Positions 34,311 through 44,126 of a stretch of DNA of 64,000 nt are shown here, in pieces. The notes under the pieces are model-generated. The model was not told the DNA's origin and ran no database searches. It saw only the letters and a program-made list of their open reading frames with translations. The DNA is taken from NCBI RefSeq assembly GCF_964028515.1, contig NZ_OZ034788.1, positions 558,001 through 622,000 of the forward strand. The letters run 5' to 3'. A program made the position numbers and the translations under genes. The stretch's first letter is position 1; each line of letters starts with the position of its first letter. This DNA is from Wolbachia endosymbiont (group B) of Hofmannophila pseudospretella (GTDB lineage: Bacteria; Pseudomonadota; Alphaproteobacteria; Rickettsiales; Anaplasmataceae).

Positions 34311-35581
34311 AGTACACTAAGCATAGAAACCACTTTATCGTAACTTGGCAGTGAATTAATTTCTCCAATCGCAGCTAAAGTAATTTTTTCATGCTGAGAT
34401 AGCAATTCTTCTGCTGCTTTTTTTATATCGTAAATAGTAACAGCACTAATTTTTTCTATTAATTCGTTTTTACTGATGTGTTTATTATAGTTGCCGTAGT
34501 AATGTCCTAACGTTTCAGCACGCGAGCTAACACTTTCGCGTGACATTAAAATTTGGGATTTTACTCGCTCTTTTACTCTATTTACTTCTTCTTCCTTCAG
34601 ATCGTCTGTGGACAATTTCTTTAGCTCTGTCGTTATGGATTTTAAAAGCTTATCTAGATTACTACTATCTGTACCGGCAAAAATGGAGAGCATTCCTGTA
34701 TCAGCATAACTAGAGTTGAATGAGTAAATGGAGTAAGCAAGACCCTGCTTTTCTCTTACTTCCTGAAATAGGCGTGATGACATTCCGCTTCCCAGTATGG
34801 CATCAAGAACTTTGAATGTGTGATATCTATTATCATCACGAGAAACACTAGGTAGACCAATTAATAAATGTACTTGATCTAATTTACGATGTTCTAAATA
34901 CTCACCACCGGTATAACTTGCATTCTCGCTTTTTTTCAGCTCTCTTGAATGAATCTTTGAGAGAAAGTCTTTGATTAATTGAACAACTTCCTCATGTTCA
35001 ACATTTCCTGCAACAGCAAATATAATGTTCTCGCCAAAGTAATGCTCATTTATGTAGTTATCTAGATTAGCTCGGGTAAAAGATTTGACAGTATCTTGCG
35101 TGCCCAAGATTGATCTACCAAATGGTTGATCTTTATAAGCTGCTTCAAAATACTTATCAAAAATGATATCGCTCGGTGAATCATTAGTTTGAAAAATCTC
35201 TTGTATTACAACGCCCTTTTCGCGTTCCAATTCATCCTCTGGAAATATAGAATTCATTAATATATCTATTAATATATCAATGCCAGTCTTTATATCTTTT
35301 TTAAGAACCTTTGCGTAATAACTTGTACTTTCTCTACCGGTGCAGGCATTGAAAGCTCCACCTATGTCGTCAAAAGCTTTTGCAATTTCAAAAGCAGTTC
35401 TTGTCTTTGTTCCTTTGAAAGCCATGTGTTCTAGGAAATGAGATATTCCATTTTGACTTGCACTTTCAGCTCTACTGCCAACACCAACTCGTATATTTAA
35501 AGCTACAGAATCAACATCATGCACTCGCTCAGTTATTATGCGCAGACCATTATCTAATTTTGTTACCTGTGGTACATTCAT
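34307..35581 (-). CDS. M16-family zinc peptidase (processing-peptidase-like)
   Basis: 424 residues with the inverted zinc motif HFLEH at about residue 46-50 (GISHFLEHMAFKGT) and the downstream Glu about 75 residues later (ELEREKGVVIQEI). The C-terminal M16 half contains DQVHLLIGLPSV and FQEVREKQGLAYSIYSF. It resembles the beta subunit of the mitochondrial processing peptidase and its rickettsial homologues. No signal peptide, so cytoplasmic or periplasmic location is open. It lies 1 base downstream of sodB, in one transcript. Confidence 0.92.
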   Translation of the reverse strand: MNVPQVTKLDNGLRIITERVHDVDSVALNIRVGVGSRAESASQNGISHFLEHMAFKGTKTRTAFEIAKAFDDIGGAFNACTGRESTSYYAKVLKKDIKTGIDILIDILMNSIFPEDELEREKGVVIQEIFQTNDSPSDIIFDKYFEAAYKDQPFGRSILGTQDTVKSFTRANLDNYINEHYFGENIIFAVAGNVEHEEVVQLIKDFLSKIHSRELKKSENASYTGGEYLEHRKLDQVHLLIGLPSVSRDDNRYHTFKVLDAILGSGMSSRLFQEVREKQGLAYSIYSFNSSYADTGMLSIFAGTDSSNLDKLLKSITTELKKLSTDDLKEEEVNRVKERVKSQILMSRESVSSRAETLGHYYGNYNKHISKNELIEKISAVTIYDIKKAAEELLSQHEKITLAAIGEINSLPSYDKVVSMLSVL

Positions 35582-35582
35582 T

Positions 35583-36191
35583 TTATATACTCTTTTTTAA
35601 ATTCTCTTCTGCAAAACCCCAATTGATCAAATGATCAAGAAAAACTTTTATATAGTCAATTCTACGATTTTGGCAATCCAAATAGTATGCATGCTCCCAC
35701 ACATCCATAGTAAGCAGCGGTACTTGATCATAAATTAGCGGCAAGTCCGCATTTGGAGTTTTAGTGATTTTGAGTTTTCCTTTTTCAAGCACTAACCACA
35801 CCCATCCACTACCAAATTGGCTTACTCCATAATTTGAAAATTCTTCACAAAATTTATCAAAGCCACCAATATCATCTTGAATTTTTTTTGCTAGAAGACC
35901 ATCATCTTGAGGCTTACCACCACCATTCTTTTTCATTGAATTCCAATAAAAAGTGTGATTCCAAACTTGTGCTGCATTGTTAAAAATAGGAACTGTATTA
36001 TTATTTCCATGAACTTTCGTTACTAATTCCTCAATTTCCATATGTTGATAATCTGTGTTTTCAACCAGTTCGTTGAGTTTATTTAAATATCCCTTATGGT
36101 GCTTATCATAATGAAAATCTAATGTCTTTACAGATATATAAGGCTCTAAAGCTGCTTTATCATACGGCAACTCAGGTAAAGTAAAACTCAT
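35583..36191 (-). CDS. sodB: Superoxide dismutase [Fe]
   Basis: Detoxifies superoxide in the cytoplasm. Metal ligands are in FHYDKHHKGYL, WNHTFYWNSM and DVWEHAYYLD, with GSGWVWLV between. I start at the ATG at 36191 (MSFTLPELPYDKAALEPYIS, 202 residues), which matches the family N-terminus; the ORF extends upstream to 36239 but the 16 extra residues are not conserved. Iron rather than manganese is inferred from the overall FeSOD-like sequence. Followed immediately by the M16 peptidase gene. Confidence 0.93.
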   Translation of the reverse strand: MSFTLPELPYDKAALEPYISVKTLDFHYDKHHKGYLNKLNELVENTDYQHMEIEELVTKVHGNNNTVPIFNNAAQVWNHTFYWNSMKKNGGGKPQDDGLLAKKIQDDIGGFDKFCEEFSNYGVSQFGSGWVWLVLEKGKLKITKTPNADLPLIYDQVPLLTMDVWEHAYYLDCQNRRIDYIKVFLDHLINWGFAEENLKKSI

Positions 36192-36326
36192 GCTGACCTC
36201 TTTATTTTCGATGGTATGGTAATATGTGCTTTTGCGCAACAGATAATTTAGTTAGGTAGTGATTGCATTTATTCTAAAACAAGCGATATTAGTAAGATAA
36301 TTATGTTTTTATTTTAGAGGGGTAAT

Positions 36327-36446
36327 ATGTCAAGTTTATTCAAGAATTTTAGTAGATATGCTAAGTTCGGAGATATTCCTAGAAAAAGCGTTGGATATTG
36401 TGGTAACGAAGTTTCACAAAATAGTTTCTATAAGTCCGTTTATTAA
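36327..36446 (+). CDS. Possible 39-residue small protein
   Basis: A short frame MSSLFKNFSRYAKFGDIPRK plus 19 more residues, ending KSVY, with a purine-rich ribosome-binding site (GAGGGG) seven bases upstream. No family recognised. It may be a real small protein, or the stub of a gene truncated by the transposase debris that follows it. Confidence 0.3.
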   Translation: MSSLFKNFSRYAKFGDIPRKSVGYCGNEVSQNSFYKSVY

Positions 36447-36482
36447 TAACCTCACTGTTTTGTAATTGGATAAAAGTAAGAT

Positions 36483-36614
36483 TTAAATCCGATTGAGAAG
36501 TTCTGGTTTGCCATTAAGCATGTCATAAGAAAAGTGCTGCCAAGCTTTTGGCCCAATATTAATTCGGCTATTGATTTTTTCTTTCAGTCCTCGGAAAAAT
36601 CTTACTTAGCTTAG
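36483..36614 (+). pseudogene. C-terminal remnant of an IS630-type transposase
   Basis: A 43-residue open stretch without a start: LNPIEKFWFAIKHVIRKVLP and then SFWPNINSAIDFFF to the stop at 36614. LNPIEKFW is the conserved motif carrying the last acidic residue of the DDE triad in IS630 transposases. Nothing of the rest of the element remains nearby. Confidence 0.65.
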
Positions 36615-36637
36615 CTATAGATGTTTACAAAAGAAAT

Positions 36638-37195
36638 TCAAGTGAGTGAAGAAAGAAAAATTATTTTTGCAATACCGTAGGTACGCTCCACAATTATATT
36701 GAAGTTTTTATTGCACTCAAAACCTTCATTTTTCCTCATTTCTAGAATTATTAACGCATTATCATTTAACCAGCCTGAGTGAGCTAATTCGTCTAAAGTT
36801 GAGTTAACCAGATTGATATTATAAGGTGGGTCCATAAAAACTATATCGCACTTTGAAATAGGTCTTGGTAATCCGTTAGCATTGCAACAAATTAACGTGA
36901 TATCGTTCGTAATTCCAAGATCTTCTGCGGTTTTTTTAGGCAGTTGCAAATTGTAATAATCTGAATCTACCATGAATGCATGTTTAGCACCTCGAGAAAG
37001 TGCTTCAAATGAAAAAGAGCCACTTCCGCAGAATAAATCAAGTACATTTAGGTTATAAATAGGTTTTCTTGAAGAAAGTATACTAAATATTGCTTCTCGG
37101 ACACTACTCATAGTGGGCCGTGCAGCTAAATTCTTGCCTGTAGTTATTTTTCTTCCACGATATTTACCCGCAATAACACGTAACATATAAAACAA
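36638..37195 (-). CDS. rsmD: 16S rRNA (guanine(966)-N2)-methyltransferase
   Basis: RsmD methylates G966 of 16S rRNA. Motifs: MLRVIAGKYRGRKI at the start, ARPTMSSVREAIFSIL, the SAM-binding LDLFCGSGSFSFEALSRGA, and the catalytic DPPYN (VFMDPPYNINLV). 185 residues. The ORF offers two close ATGs (37195 and 37186); the second gives MLRVIAG, which is the family start, so the true start may be 37186. Single minus-strand gene. Confidence 0.92.
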   Translation of the reverse strand: MFYMLRVIAGKYRGRKITTGKNLAARPTMSSVREAIFSILSSRKPIYNLNVLDLFCGSGSFSFEALSRGAKHAFMVDSDYYNLQLPKKTAEDLGITNDITLICCNANGLPRPISKCDIVFMDPPYNINLVNSTLDELAHSGWLNDNALIILEMRKNEGFECNKNFNIIVERTYGIAKIIFLSSLT

Positions 37196-37290
37196 GTTCG
37201 AAGTTAACTAATTATTTATAATACACATTTAATGTCAACATAGCTTCAGCAGTCTAATAGAAAGAAGGTTGCTTGTGGAGAAACGCAAGA

Positions 37291-37920
37291 TCAATCGCTT
37301 TTCTTTGATTTATTTTCTATACTGATTGCACGACCAATCTCATCTTGTAAATCATCATGGTTGTTTTTTTCATCATGACCCATCCCTTCAATTCTACTTT
37401 CTAACTCTAACTTAATTAGAGTATTGATTTTCTCTATATTATCGAGGAAGTTTTTACATTCTTCATCACTATATTCCTCACCAGATGCTTTTTTTTCTAT
37501 AAATAAACTTTTTAACCCTACTAGATCAAAACTCTGATTGGCATTTAACACAATATTTCTCTCTATAAAACTAAGATCTGATAGTAACAAACTAACCTCT
37601 AATAGATCTTCACTTTTAATGTTTACAAGATTATCAAGATTATCTAAAATAGAGAACATCTTAAGCTCCTTTTGTGCAATTTCTTTGTCTTCTTTGTCAA
37701 ATTCTGACGATAGCCCTTTATCATCTATAAGTCTCTCATTCAGAGCTTTATTTAGCTTTGAAAGATTAACATCACCTTGCTTAGTGCTATCTAGTAACAA
37801 ATCTACCCTCGCTCTGCGCGCATTTAAAACATCATTGTAATCGTTTAACTTGATATTACCATCTTCGTCTTGCTGAAGACCATAATAACTTAGCCCTTTG
37901 AAATTACGATTCTTCATCAT
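37291..37920 (-). CDS. Soluble acidic protein of unknown function at the end of the T4SS operon
   Basis: 209 residues, hydrophilic and Asp/Glu/Lys-rich, no signal peptide or membrane helix, predicted helical with coiled-coil-like spacing in the middle. Starts MMKNRNFKGLSYYGLQQDED. It overlaps the 3' end of virB6-4 by 17 bases and is in the same orientation, so it is the last gene of the virB3-virB4-virB6 operon. The same position in other Wolbachia genomes holds an unassigned gene co-transcribed with virB6. A cytoplasmic T4SS accessory or an effector are both possible; no domain supports either. Confidence 0.75.
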   Translation of the reverse strand: MMKNRNFKGLSYYGLQQDEDGNIKLNDYNDVLNARRARVDLLLDSTKQGDVNLSKLNKALNERLIDDKGLSSEFDKEDKEIAQKELKMFSILDNLDNLVNIKSEDLLEVSLLLSDLSFIERNIVLNANQSFDLVGLKSLFIEKKASGEEYSDEECKNFLDNIEKINTLIKLELESRIEGMGHDEKNNHDDLQDEIGRAISIENKSKKSD

Positions 37921-40900
37921 TCTCTATGTTCTCATTCCTTTCATTATCTTGACGCTCTCTATCTTCTCCGGCACGTATAGCTTCTGTAGTGTTTTTTAAA
38001 TTTTCTGGTTCCGTGCCTAATTTTCGCGCTACTCTATTTGATTGGTCAGGCTTATTTTCTTTTGATGATTCACCCTCTTCTTTTGGTTCTTTTGTACGTC
38101 CAATAGTGTAATCATGAAGCCTTTCCAAGAACTCACGTCTGTGCGTTTTTGCTCTATAAAGCAAATTATGCTGATAACCATCCTTTTCTCCTTTAGCAGG
38201 GTTAATTCCTATAGAGTCGAGACCATGTTCCCAAGCAAACTTCATAGCATCTTCTATTGTATAGCCCAAATGTGATCCTACATATCCTTTATAATATTCT
38301 AAATATTTATCAATTCTTCTATGTGCAATATCTTCTTTATCAATTCCAAACGCCCTGTAGATTTTTTCCTCAAGCTTATCAACATCATTTTTAGGTGATG
38401 TTGCAAATTTTGTTGCTTCAATAGTAGCACCTACAAGCTTACGTGGTACATTAATAGCATATTTCAGCACACCCCCAACTCCTGGTATTCTACCTAGCAA
38501 ATTAGCTGTACCTCCAGCTAATCTGTCCGGTACATGAGTAGCCCAATCACCTAAAGACTCTAACTTTCCGCCAGCAAAGTTCTGCCACTGCTGCTTTAAT
38601 CCATCTGTAACACTAGCTAAAGGTGATGCTTGATACATACTAGATATACTGTAAACACTAAACCCACCACCGGCAATGCTTGAGCCCATCTGTTGTACAA
38701 ACTCCTTTAAAGAAAACATCAAAAACGAAAGCAAGAACAGCATAAAGATCTCTCCTGCGTTGATTAAATAACCTCTCTGTATGTCCTGTACCCTTTGGTA
38801 ATCGCTATTTTCTTGATAGTTTTGATTTATATCATAAAAATTCTCTGATTGGCAGCTTACACTTTGCGTAATTACACCTTGCACTAAAGACTTTATTTCA
38901 CTTTTTGAATTTGATTGAATGATACCCTTTTTGTAATCGTCTATTATTTTCTCATAATTCCTGCATTCTTCTTCATGCTGTTGAGATTGACAATAACGCC
39001 TTTTTATCTTACCATTTATATTATCTATCAACAATAAGATATCAGCCTTTTCTGATGCATGTAATAAACTATTCGTTAGACGCACTAGATCTTTTTCACT
39101 ACAATTAGCATCAACTACTATATCACTTTCTGCTATATAATGGTCTGCTGGATTTTTCTCAGTACCAGGCACTGGATTAAAGAAAGGGTAATCTATATAA
39201 CGAAAACCTTTATTAATGTAATTTGGTGGAAGAGGGATATATCCAGCGCCACCAGTAAACTTTACTGTACCACCTATTCTGCTTAGTTTTTCTATACCTT
39301 CTATATTCTTATCTACGTTCAACGGAGAAGCCTCCCCGATAGTATAAGGTACAAAAATTTGCCCTGGAGTCCAGCTAAAGTATTCTTTATCAATTATACA
39401 AAAACCACCAAATACCCATTTTGGAGCACATAACTTTATTTCAAGCCATTTATTATAGCACACAGTAAAGCCTAACTGTTTATAAAAGGTATTCATTATC
39501 ATTGCAGCAAGTAATGACAGCAGGGTAAATATCATAATTGATTGCAAACAGAAACTAATACAGAATTTTATCCAACCCTCAAATAGACTTTTCAGTGGTG
39601 AAAATAAAATAGAGATTAGGAATAGCGGCATTATAGATACAAGAAAAGCTATACCCATAAAACCAGAAAGGAATATTATGTAAGCATACATACACAGCAG
39701 GAAATATAAGACAATCCCTATAAAAATTGCCGGTATCATAAAGAGACTTGCCCACATTTGATAATGTAAAAATGCTGCAAACTTTTTCCAAACAGAGTAA
39801 GCAAAAAACTTATTAAACATATCCTCCATGAAGCTAAACAATTTAGCTTCATTTCCTTGAGCAACGTTTGAATTACCTCCGGTGTTCATGTTGGGAGCAA
39901 AATTAGTAATTATGCTTATCAATTGTTCAAGACCTTTAACAAATAAAACAAGAAAATGATCATAGAAAAATCTAAAACTTCCAGGAGATATAAGCACTAT
40001 TACTAGAGTGATTTTCATCATTCTGATGAGCATATCATGCTTAGTTTCTCTTATCATTCCAAAAAGATAAAGAAGCGATGAAATCACTATAAATAGAACA
40101 AGCAAGGAAAGAACAAAATTGTGAAAGCTCGTACTTTTTTCAGCTATATTTTGAAACATCGCTTGTGCAGCTGCAGGATCATTGCTATCAAAATGCTTTT
40201 TACAATTTTCGTTAATCAATAATACACATTTTAGATAGTTATAAACGTAATCAAAAAATCCAAAGTTACTTGGTTTCTGCACTCCGCTCAAAAATTCAAA
40301 AGAGTAGCCACCTGCATTATCTAGATAATATCTATCTAATATCTTTACATATATTTTCCATCCTTTTTCTAACCTCACCGTATTACAATTCCTGTCCTGT
40401 AATGTGGTGTTATCTCTGTCTAAAGTAAAAAGCCCACTTCCATCTTCCGCTACGGAATTGTAACCTAGATGTACAGTAGGAGACTCAGGGTTACGCATGG
40501 ATTTTAAATTTTCGTTAGGACTAGAATCGCTAGGCCTTTTAAATAAAAGATAAGCACCATGGCCGTTAGTAAACCAACATGGAGCACCGCGTTTTTCTCT
40601 GTTATCATCTTCACTAATACACTTGCAATTTACAGTACAACTTGCATTAGGATTACTTGAAATTTTTTGTGTACTAGATTTGTAATCATTACAAATTAAG
40701 TGAAAGTCAGGCAAACTATTATCGCCCTGTTTACCTTCAAACTTAGTCACATATTTTAGCTGTTCCAAGCTTTGCAAATTATAACTACCTTTAGATTCTT
40801 TCTTATTATTATTACTCCAAGATGTCCATGCACCATTTACTCGTACTACTAAACTATCTCCATTGGTTTCAAATCCAGTATCTTTCCACTTCACCACTTG

Positions 40901-41140
40901 ATTAGAGTGAAAACCATAATTAATTTCGCCAGTATCAGGATCTATAATTTCCTGATCTTCCGGAATAAAAGCATCGTGATCTTTTGAAAAATGAGCACCA
41001 ACTGCAACCGGTTCAGGACCAAAATAATCAGCAGATATGCACCTTGGAAAAGGCATATCATTCTTACTACAACCTGTAACCAGCACACAGATTACCAAAA
41101 TTAATAACCTAAACCAACATTTGCCTAAGCGTGATTGCAT
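37904..41140 (-). CDS. virB6: Large VirB6-type T4SS inner-membrane protein (fourth paralogue)
   Basis: 1078 residues. A lipoprotein-type signal (LILVICVLVTGCSKND, Cys about residue 24) starts a ~300-residue extracytoplasmic region rich in Cys. The VirB6/TrbL core with six or so membrane helices spans about residues 340-580 (FVLSLLVLFIVISSLLYLFG, FMGIAFLVSIMPLFLISILF with the adjacent FEGWIKFCISF). A second soluble domain and another helix near 790-810 follow, and then a hydrophilic, charged C-terminal tail of about 250 residues with KEPKEEGESSKENKPDQ. VirB6 forms part of the secretion channel. Long tails are peculiar to Rickettsiales. Confidence 0.9.
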   Translation of the reverse strand: MQSRLGKCWFRLLILVICVLVTGCSKNDMPFPRCISADYFGPEPVAVGAHFSKDHDAFIPEDQEIIDPDTGEINYGFHSNQVVKWKDTGFETNGDSLVVRVNGAWTSWSNNNKKESKGSYNLQSLEQLKYVTKFEGKQGDNSLPDFHLICNDYKSSTQKISSNPNASCTVNCKCISEDDNREKRGAPCWFTNGHGAYLLFKRPSDSSPNENLKSMRNPESPTVHLGYNSVAEDGSGLFTLDRDNTTLQDRNCNTVRLEKGWKIYVKILDRYYLDNAGGYSFEFLSGVQKPSNFGFFDYVYNYLKCVLLINENCKKHFDSNDPAAAQAMFQNIAEKSTSFHNFVLSLLVLFIVISSLLYLFGMIRETKHDMLIRMMKITLVIVLISPGSFRFFYDHFLVLFVKGLEQLISIITNFAPNMNTGGNSNVAQGNEAKLFSFMEDMFNKFFAYSVWKKFAAFLHYQMWASLFMIPAIFIGIVLYFLLCMYAYIIFLSGFMGIAFLVSIMPLFLISILFSPLKSLFEGWIKFCISFCLQSIMIFTLLSLLAAMIMNTFYKQLGFTVCYNKWLEIKLCAPKWVFGGFCIIDKEYFSWTPGQIFVPYTIGEASPLNVDKNIEGIEKLSRIGGTVKFTGGAGYIPLPPNYINKGFRYIDYPFFNPVPGTEKNPADHYIAESDIVVDANCSEKDLVRLTNSLLHASEKADILLLIDNINGKIKRRYCQSQQHEEECRNYEKIIDDYKKGIIQSNSKSEIKSLVQGVITQSVSCQSENFYDINQNYQENSDYQRVQDIQRGYLINAGEIFMLFLLSFLMFSLKEFVQQMGSSIAGGGFSVYSISSMYQASPLASVTDGLKQQWQNFAGGKLESLGDWATHVPDRLAGGTANLLGRIPGVGGVLKYAINVPRKLVGATIEATKFATSPKNDVDKLEEKIYRAFGIDKEDIAHRRIDKYLEYYKGYVGSHLGYTIEDAMKFAWEHGLDSIGINPAKGEKDGYQHNLLYRAKTHRREFLERLHDYTIGRTKEPKEEGESSKENKPDQSNRVARKLGTEPENLKNTTEAIRAGEDRERQDNERNENIENDEES

Positions 41141-41231
41141 ACCTAAACTTTTTCCAATACAGAATAAATTTCTAAAACCTTACTTCAAATATCTTTTTAA
41201 TTAGTTACTCCATATATCTCATCAATCTTCC

Positions 41232-44126
41232 TTAACTTGTCCTTTTTTTATCAGAATCCTTTTGCTTATCTTGCTGGCTTAGTGTTTCAGATTTGCTCAT
41301 TTCTTTGCCAGAACTCCCTTTTTCATCTGCTTGCTTTGGTGTATCAGGCAATTTAGCTTCAATTTTTCCACGATCTTTACTCATTCCCTGCTTGATGTTA
41401 TGTATCATATTTTGGGTTCTATCATCAAGGCCAACAGTTGACAGCATAGCTTGTGATGCGCTCCTAGCAATATGACTAACACTTTGAGCAACTCCATAAC
41501 CAGAGCTGAACAACGCCTGCGCCATAGTTTCTGATATGGAAACAAAAGCTTCCATTGCACTAGCAATGATGAGATATATAAATGCCTGGATTAGATCTAT
41601 AGGTAATGCTGCAAAGTGCCCACCAGCCCTTTCTCCAGTACTGAGCGCAACATCAACACTAGTACCAGGACTATACCCAAGAGGTAATATTGATTTCATA
41701 AGACACAGATCATACGATAAAAAATTTACACTAATTAAGCATTGATAGCATGCAGAAAAATTTGTGAGGTTGTATAGAACTGAATACATTAACTGATTTA
41801 AAAGAGACAAGGATGAAAATAAAATGACTGGTTGCAATGAAACATGAGCCAGCGTTTTTATCCAATTATCAAATAATGTTTTAGTTTGTTGAAATAGAAT
41901 AAATACGATAAATAAAGGTGCCAATGACAATAAAAATGCCACTAAAACAGTAGATATTACATACTTAAACGTAGCACTAATAATGCATCTTAAAAACACA
42001 AAAGTAGCATAAAGTATTGCCAAAAATGCAATAAAGCCAAAAGGTCCTGATAGCATTAAAGATAAAAATTTCAGCCATGTTTCTCCTGTAAATAATACTC
42101 CCGCTGTTAAATCTAAGAATGCAAATTTTTTACCTCCTTCCCCTATATAGCCAGAAAAACTATCAACTAAATAAATGCTACCATCAACAAAAAGCCCAGA
42201 CAAAGTTGTACCAAAGAATTCCCAACTTCTATCACTAAAAGCAAAAGCTATAAATGCTATTTTGAATATTCTTATAATAAAATCGAATTTACTTAATTGT
42301 ATTGTTCCAAGCATATAGCCAACAACAGTAAATATAACGTATAGAATAAGCAAAGCTCTTATTCCTTGTAGAAGCCCCTTTCTATATCCTTCATATGGAA
42401 TTTTAATTCCGTCTTCACCCCCATCTGTTATGAAATCAAAAATCTTGTTTACAGTTGATGAAATAAAATCGTTTATTTTTCTTTTTAAAAATAAATTTAC
42501 TGTGTATTTGTTATCTTCATAATATTTGGCTTCTTTGTCCGTAATATCATCTTTCTTTACGTTTTCTACATTAATACCAAAGTATATCTTTTTAGACTCT
42601 TTATCCTTTAAATGACTTCCATCTATTGCATAATAGACTACATTATCCTCTGTTATTTTATCCAACTTCTCTACTTTTCTGAAATCATTAGTTTCCGGAA
42701 TAGATGGATCTCCTGGCGGATTATCACCCAAGTACATATACAGTTTTTCACCACTATCGAAGTTACATGATCTAGTCACTGCAACATGATATCCACCTCT
42801 ATGAAGTTGGTAGTTGCCATTACTTGCTATAGCAAGCATCACACTACTACCATGTAGTATATCTTTTTCATCTATTTTATAATCATGATTTAATTTCAAA
42901 GAAAAATGTTCAAAATTATCACCAATTTGCGAACACACATTATCTCCTTTTGCACCCTTTTTCTCTGGAAAACATTGAATACCTTTAGCAGTATTCTGAT
43001 CATCAAGATCGCCAATTTTTGCAACAAGAGCTTCGGCCCAAGAAATATCTTCTCTGTCCTCTTTGAAGTTTAATTTAGAATTTGATATTAAATTAATGTC
43101 AATCTGCTTAGAATCCCTCTTATTTTCTTCAATCTCTTTTAGTTCATCCTCAATACGTTTAAGGTGAGAATACATGTCACATGTATTTCTTTTATCATAC
43201 TTCTCATACCTTATAGAAGAGACGCAATTCTCCCCTATACCTTTTGCGTTGTAACATATATTCTGATAGTAACAATTAAGCTCATAAGAGCTGTACTTGC
43301 TTATCTCATTAAAATCACATTTTTTCCCATTACATAATTTATCCAGTCCTATTTTAGTTCGTCGTAAATCTAACAATGCACCATTTATCCATGAATTTTG
43401 AATATAATCCTTATTAAAATGTACCTTATTATCATATGGAGTGTAGCCATTACCAACTAGCACTCTTCTTTCTTCTATGTTCTCTTTATTAATCTTAGGA
43501 AATTCTACTTTAGTCCTCTTACCACTTTCTCCACAAAAGAATGTTCCTCCACCAAACATGTCTTTTATTGTAACTTTATCTTTTTCATCCCCTCTTTCAG
43601 AGCTATAACAATTGCCATCAAAACTGATTCCTTTTCCTTGTGGATTGTCATAATCAATCGTTATCTCTCTGGGAATTAAGCTAAAGCTTAACTTATCACC
43701 AGGATTTGCTTTAATTCCAGTATCTACATAACGTCTATTGCTATAGAATTCATTATTTCCAAAGCCTATATCCCCACATATTTCTCGTTCATCAAGACTA
43801 GCATTATCAATTAACTTATTACTGTAATTTGGTATTAAATCATTAGTACAAAATACAGCGGGCACAAGTACTCTCTTTGGATTTTTCCCTTCTTTAAGAG
43901 GACAAAAATTTACTGACCCACCAAGAGTAATTTTGATTTTCTCATCCTTGCTAATTACTTGACCAGAATCAACCCAATGAATTTTAACTCCTTCGCCACC
44001 TTCACGAACTGGAACATCTATACTGACACTAGTATTTCTGCTCTGCAACCCAGGTTCAACACAATCCATTGTGCAGCCAGTAATTACAAGACATAGTATC
44101 AATAATAATGATTTTCTGCTCATCAT
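41232..44126 (-). CDS. virB6: Large VirB6-type T4SS inner-membrane protein (third paralogue)
   Basis: 964 residues. Lipobox LLILCLVITGCTMDC near the N-terminus; a long Cys-containing soluble domain to about residue 570; VirB6 core helices around 585-800 (GIRALLILYVIFTVVGYMLG, LLSLAPLFIVFILFQQTKTL with FDNWIKTLAHVSLQPVILF), then a helix near 865 and a charged tail ending KKRTS. The pattern LSLAPLFI...LFDNWIK is shared by all four paralogues. Its ATG overlaps the end of virB6-2 by 4 bases, so translation is coupled. Confidence 0.9.
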   Translation of the reverse strand: MMSRKSLLLILCLVITGCTMDCVEPGLQSRNTSVSIDVPVREGGEGVKIHWVDSGQVISKDEKIKITLGGSVNFCPLKEGKNPKRVLVPAVFCTNDLIPNYSNKLIDNASLDEREICGDIGFGNNEFYSNRRYVDTGIKANPGDKLSFSLIPREITIDYDNPQGKGISFDGNCYSSERGDEKDKVTIKDMFGGGTFFCGESGKRTKVEFPKINKENIEERRVLVGNGYTPYDNKVHFNKDYIQNSWINGALLDLRRTKIGLDKLCNGKKCDFNEISKYSSYELNCYYQNICYNAKGIGENCVSSIRYEKYDKRNTCDMYSHLKRIEDELKEIEENKRDSKQIDINLISNSKLNFKEDREDISWAEALVAKIGDLDDQNTAKGIQCFPEKKGAKGDNVCSQIGDNFEHFSLKLNHDYKIDEKDILHGSSVMLAIASNGNYQLHRGGYHVAVTRSCNFDSGEKLYMYLGDNPPGDPSIPETNDFRKVEKLDKITEDNVVYYAIDGSHLKDKESKKIYFGINVENVKKDDITDKEAKYYEDNKYTVNLFLKRKINDFISSTVNKIFDFITDGGEDGIKIPYEGYRKGLLQGIRALLILYVIFTVVGYMLGTIQLSKFDFIIRIFKIAFIAFAFSDRSWEFFGTTLSGLFVDGSIYLVDSFSGYIGEGGKKFAFLDLTAGVLFTGETWLKFLSLMLSGPFGFIAFLAILYATFVFLRCIISATFKYVISTVLVAFLLSLAPLFIVFILFQQTKTLFDNWIKTLAHVSLQPVILFSSLSLLNQLMYSVLYNLTNFSACYQCLISVNFLSYDLCLMKSILPLGYSPGTSVDVALSTGERAGGHFAALPIDLIQAFIYLIIASAMEAFVSISETMAQALFSSGYGVAQSVSHIARSASQAMLSTVGLDDRTQNMIHNIKQGMSKDRGKIEAKLPDTPKQADEKGSSGKEMSKSETLSQQDKQKDSDKKRTS

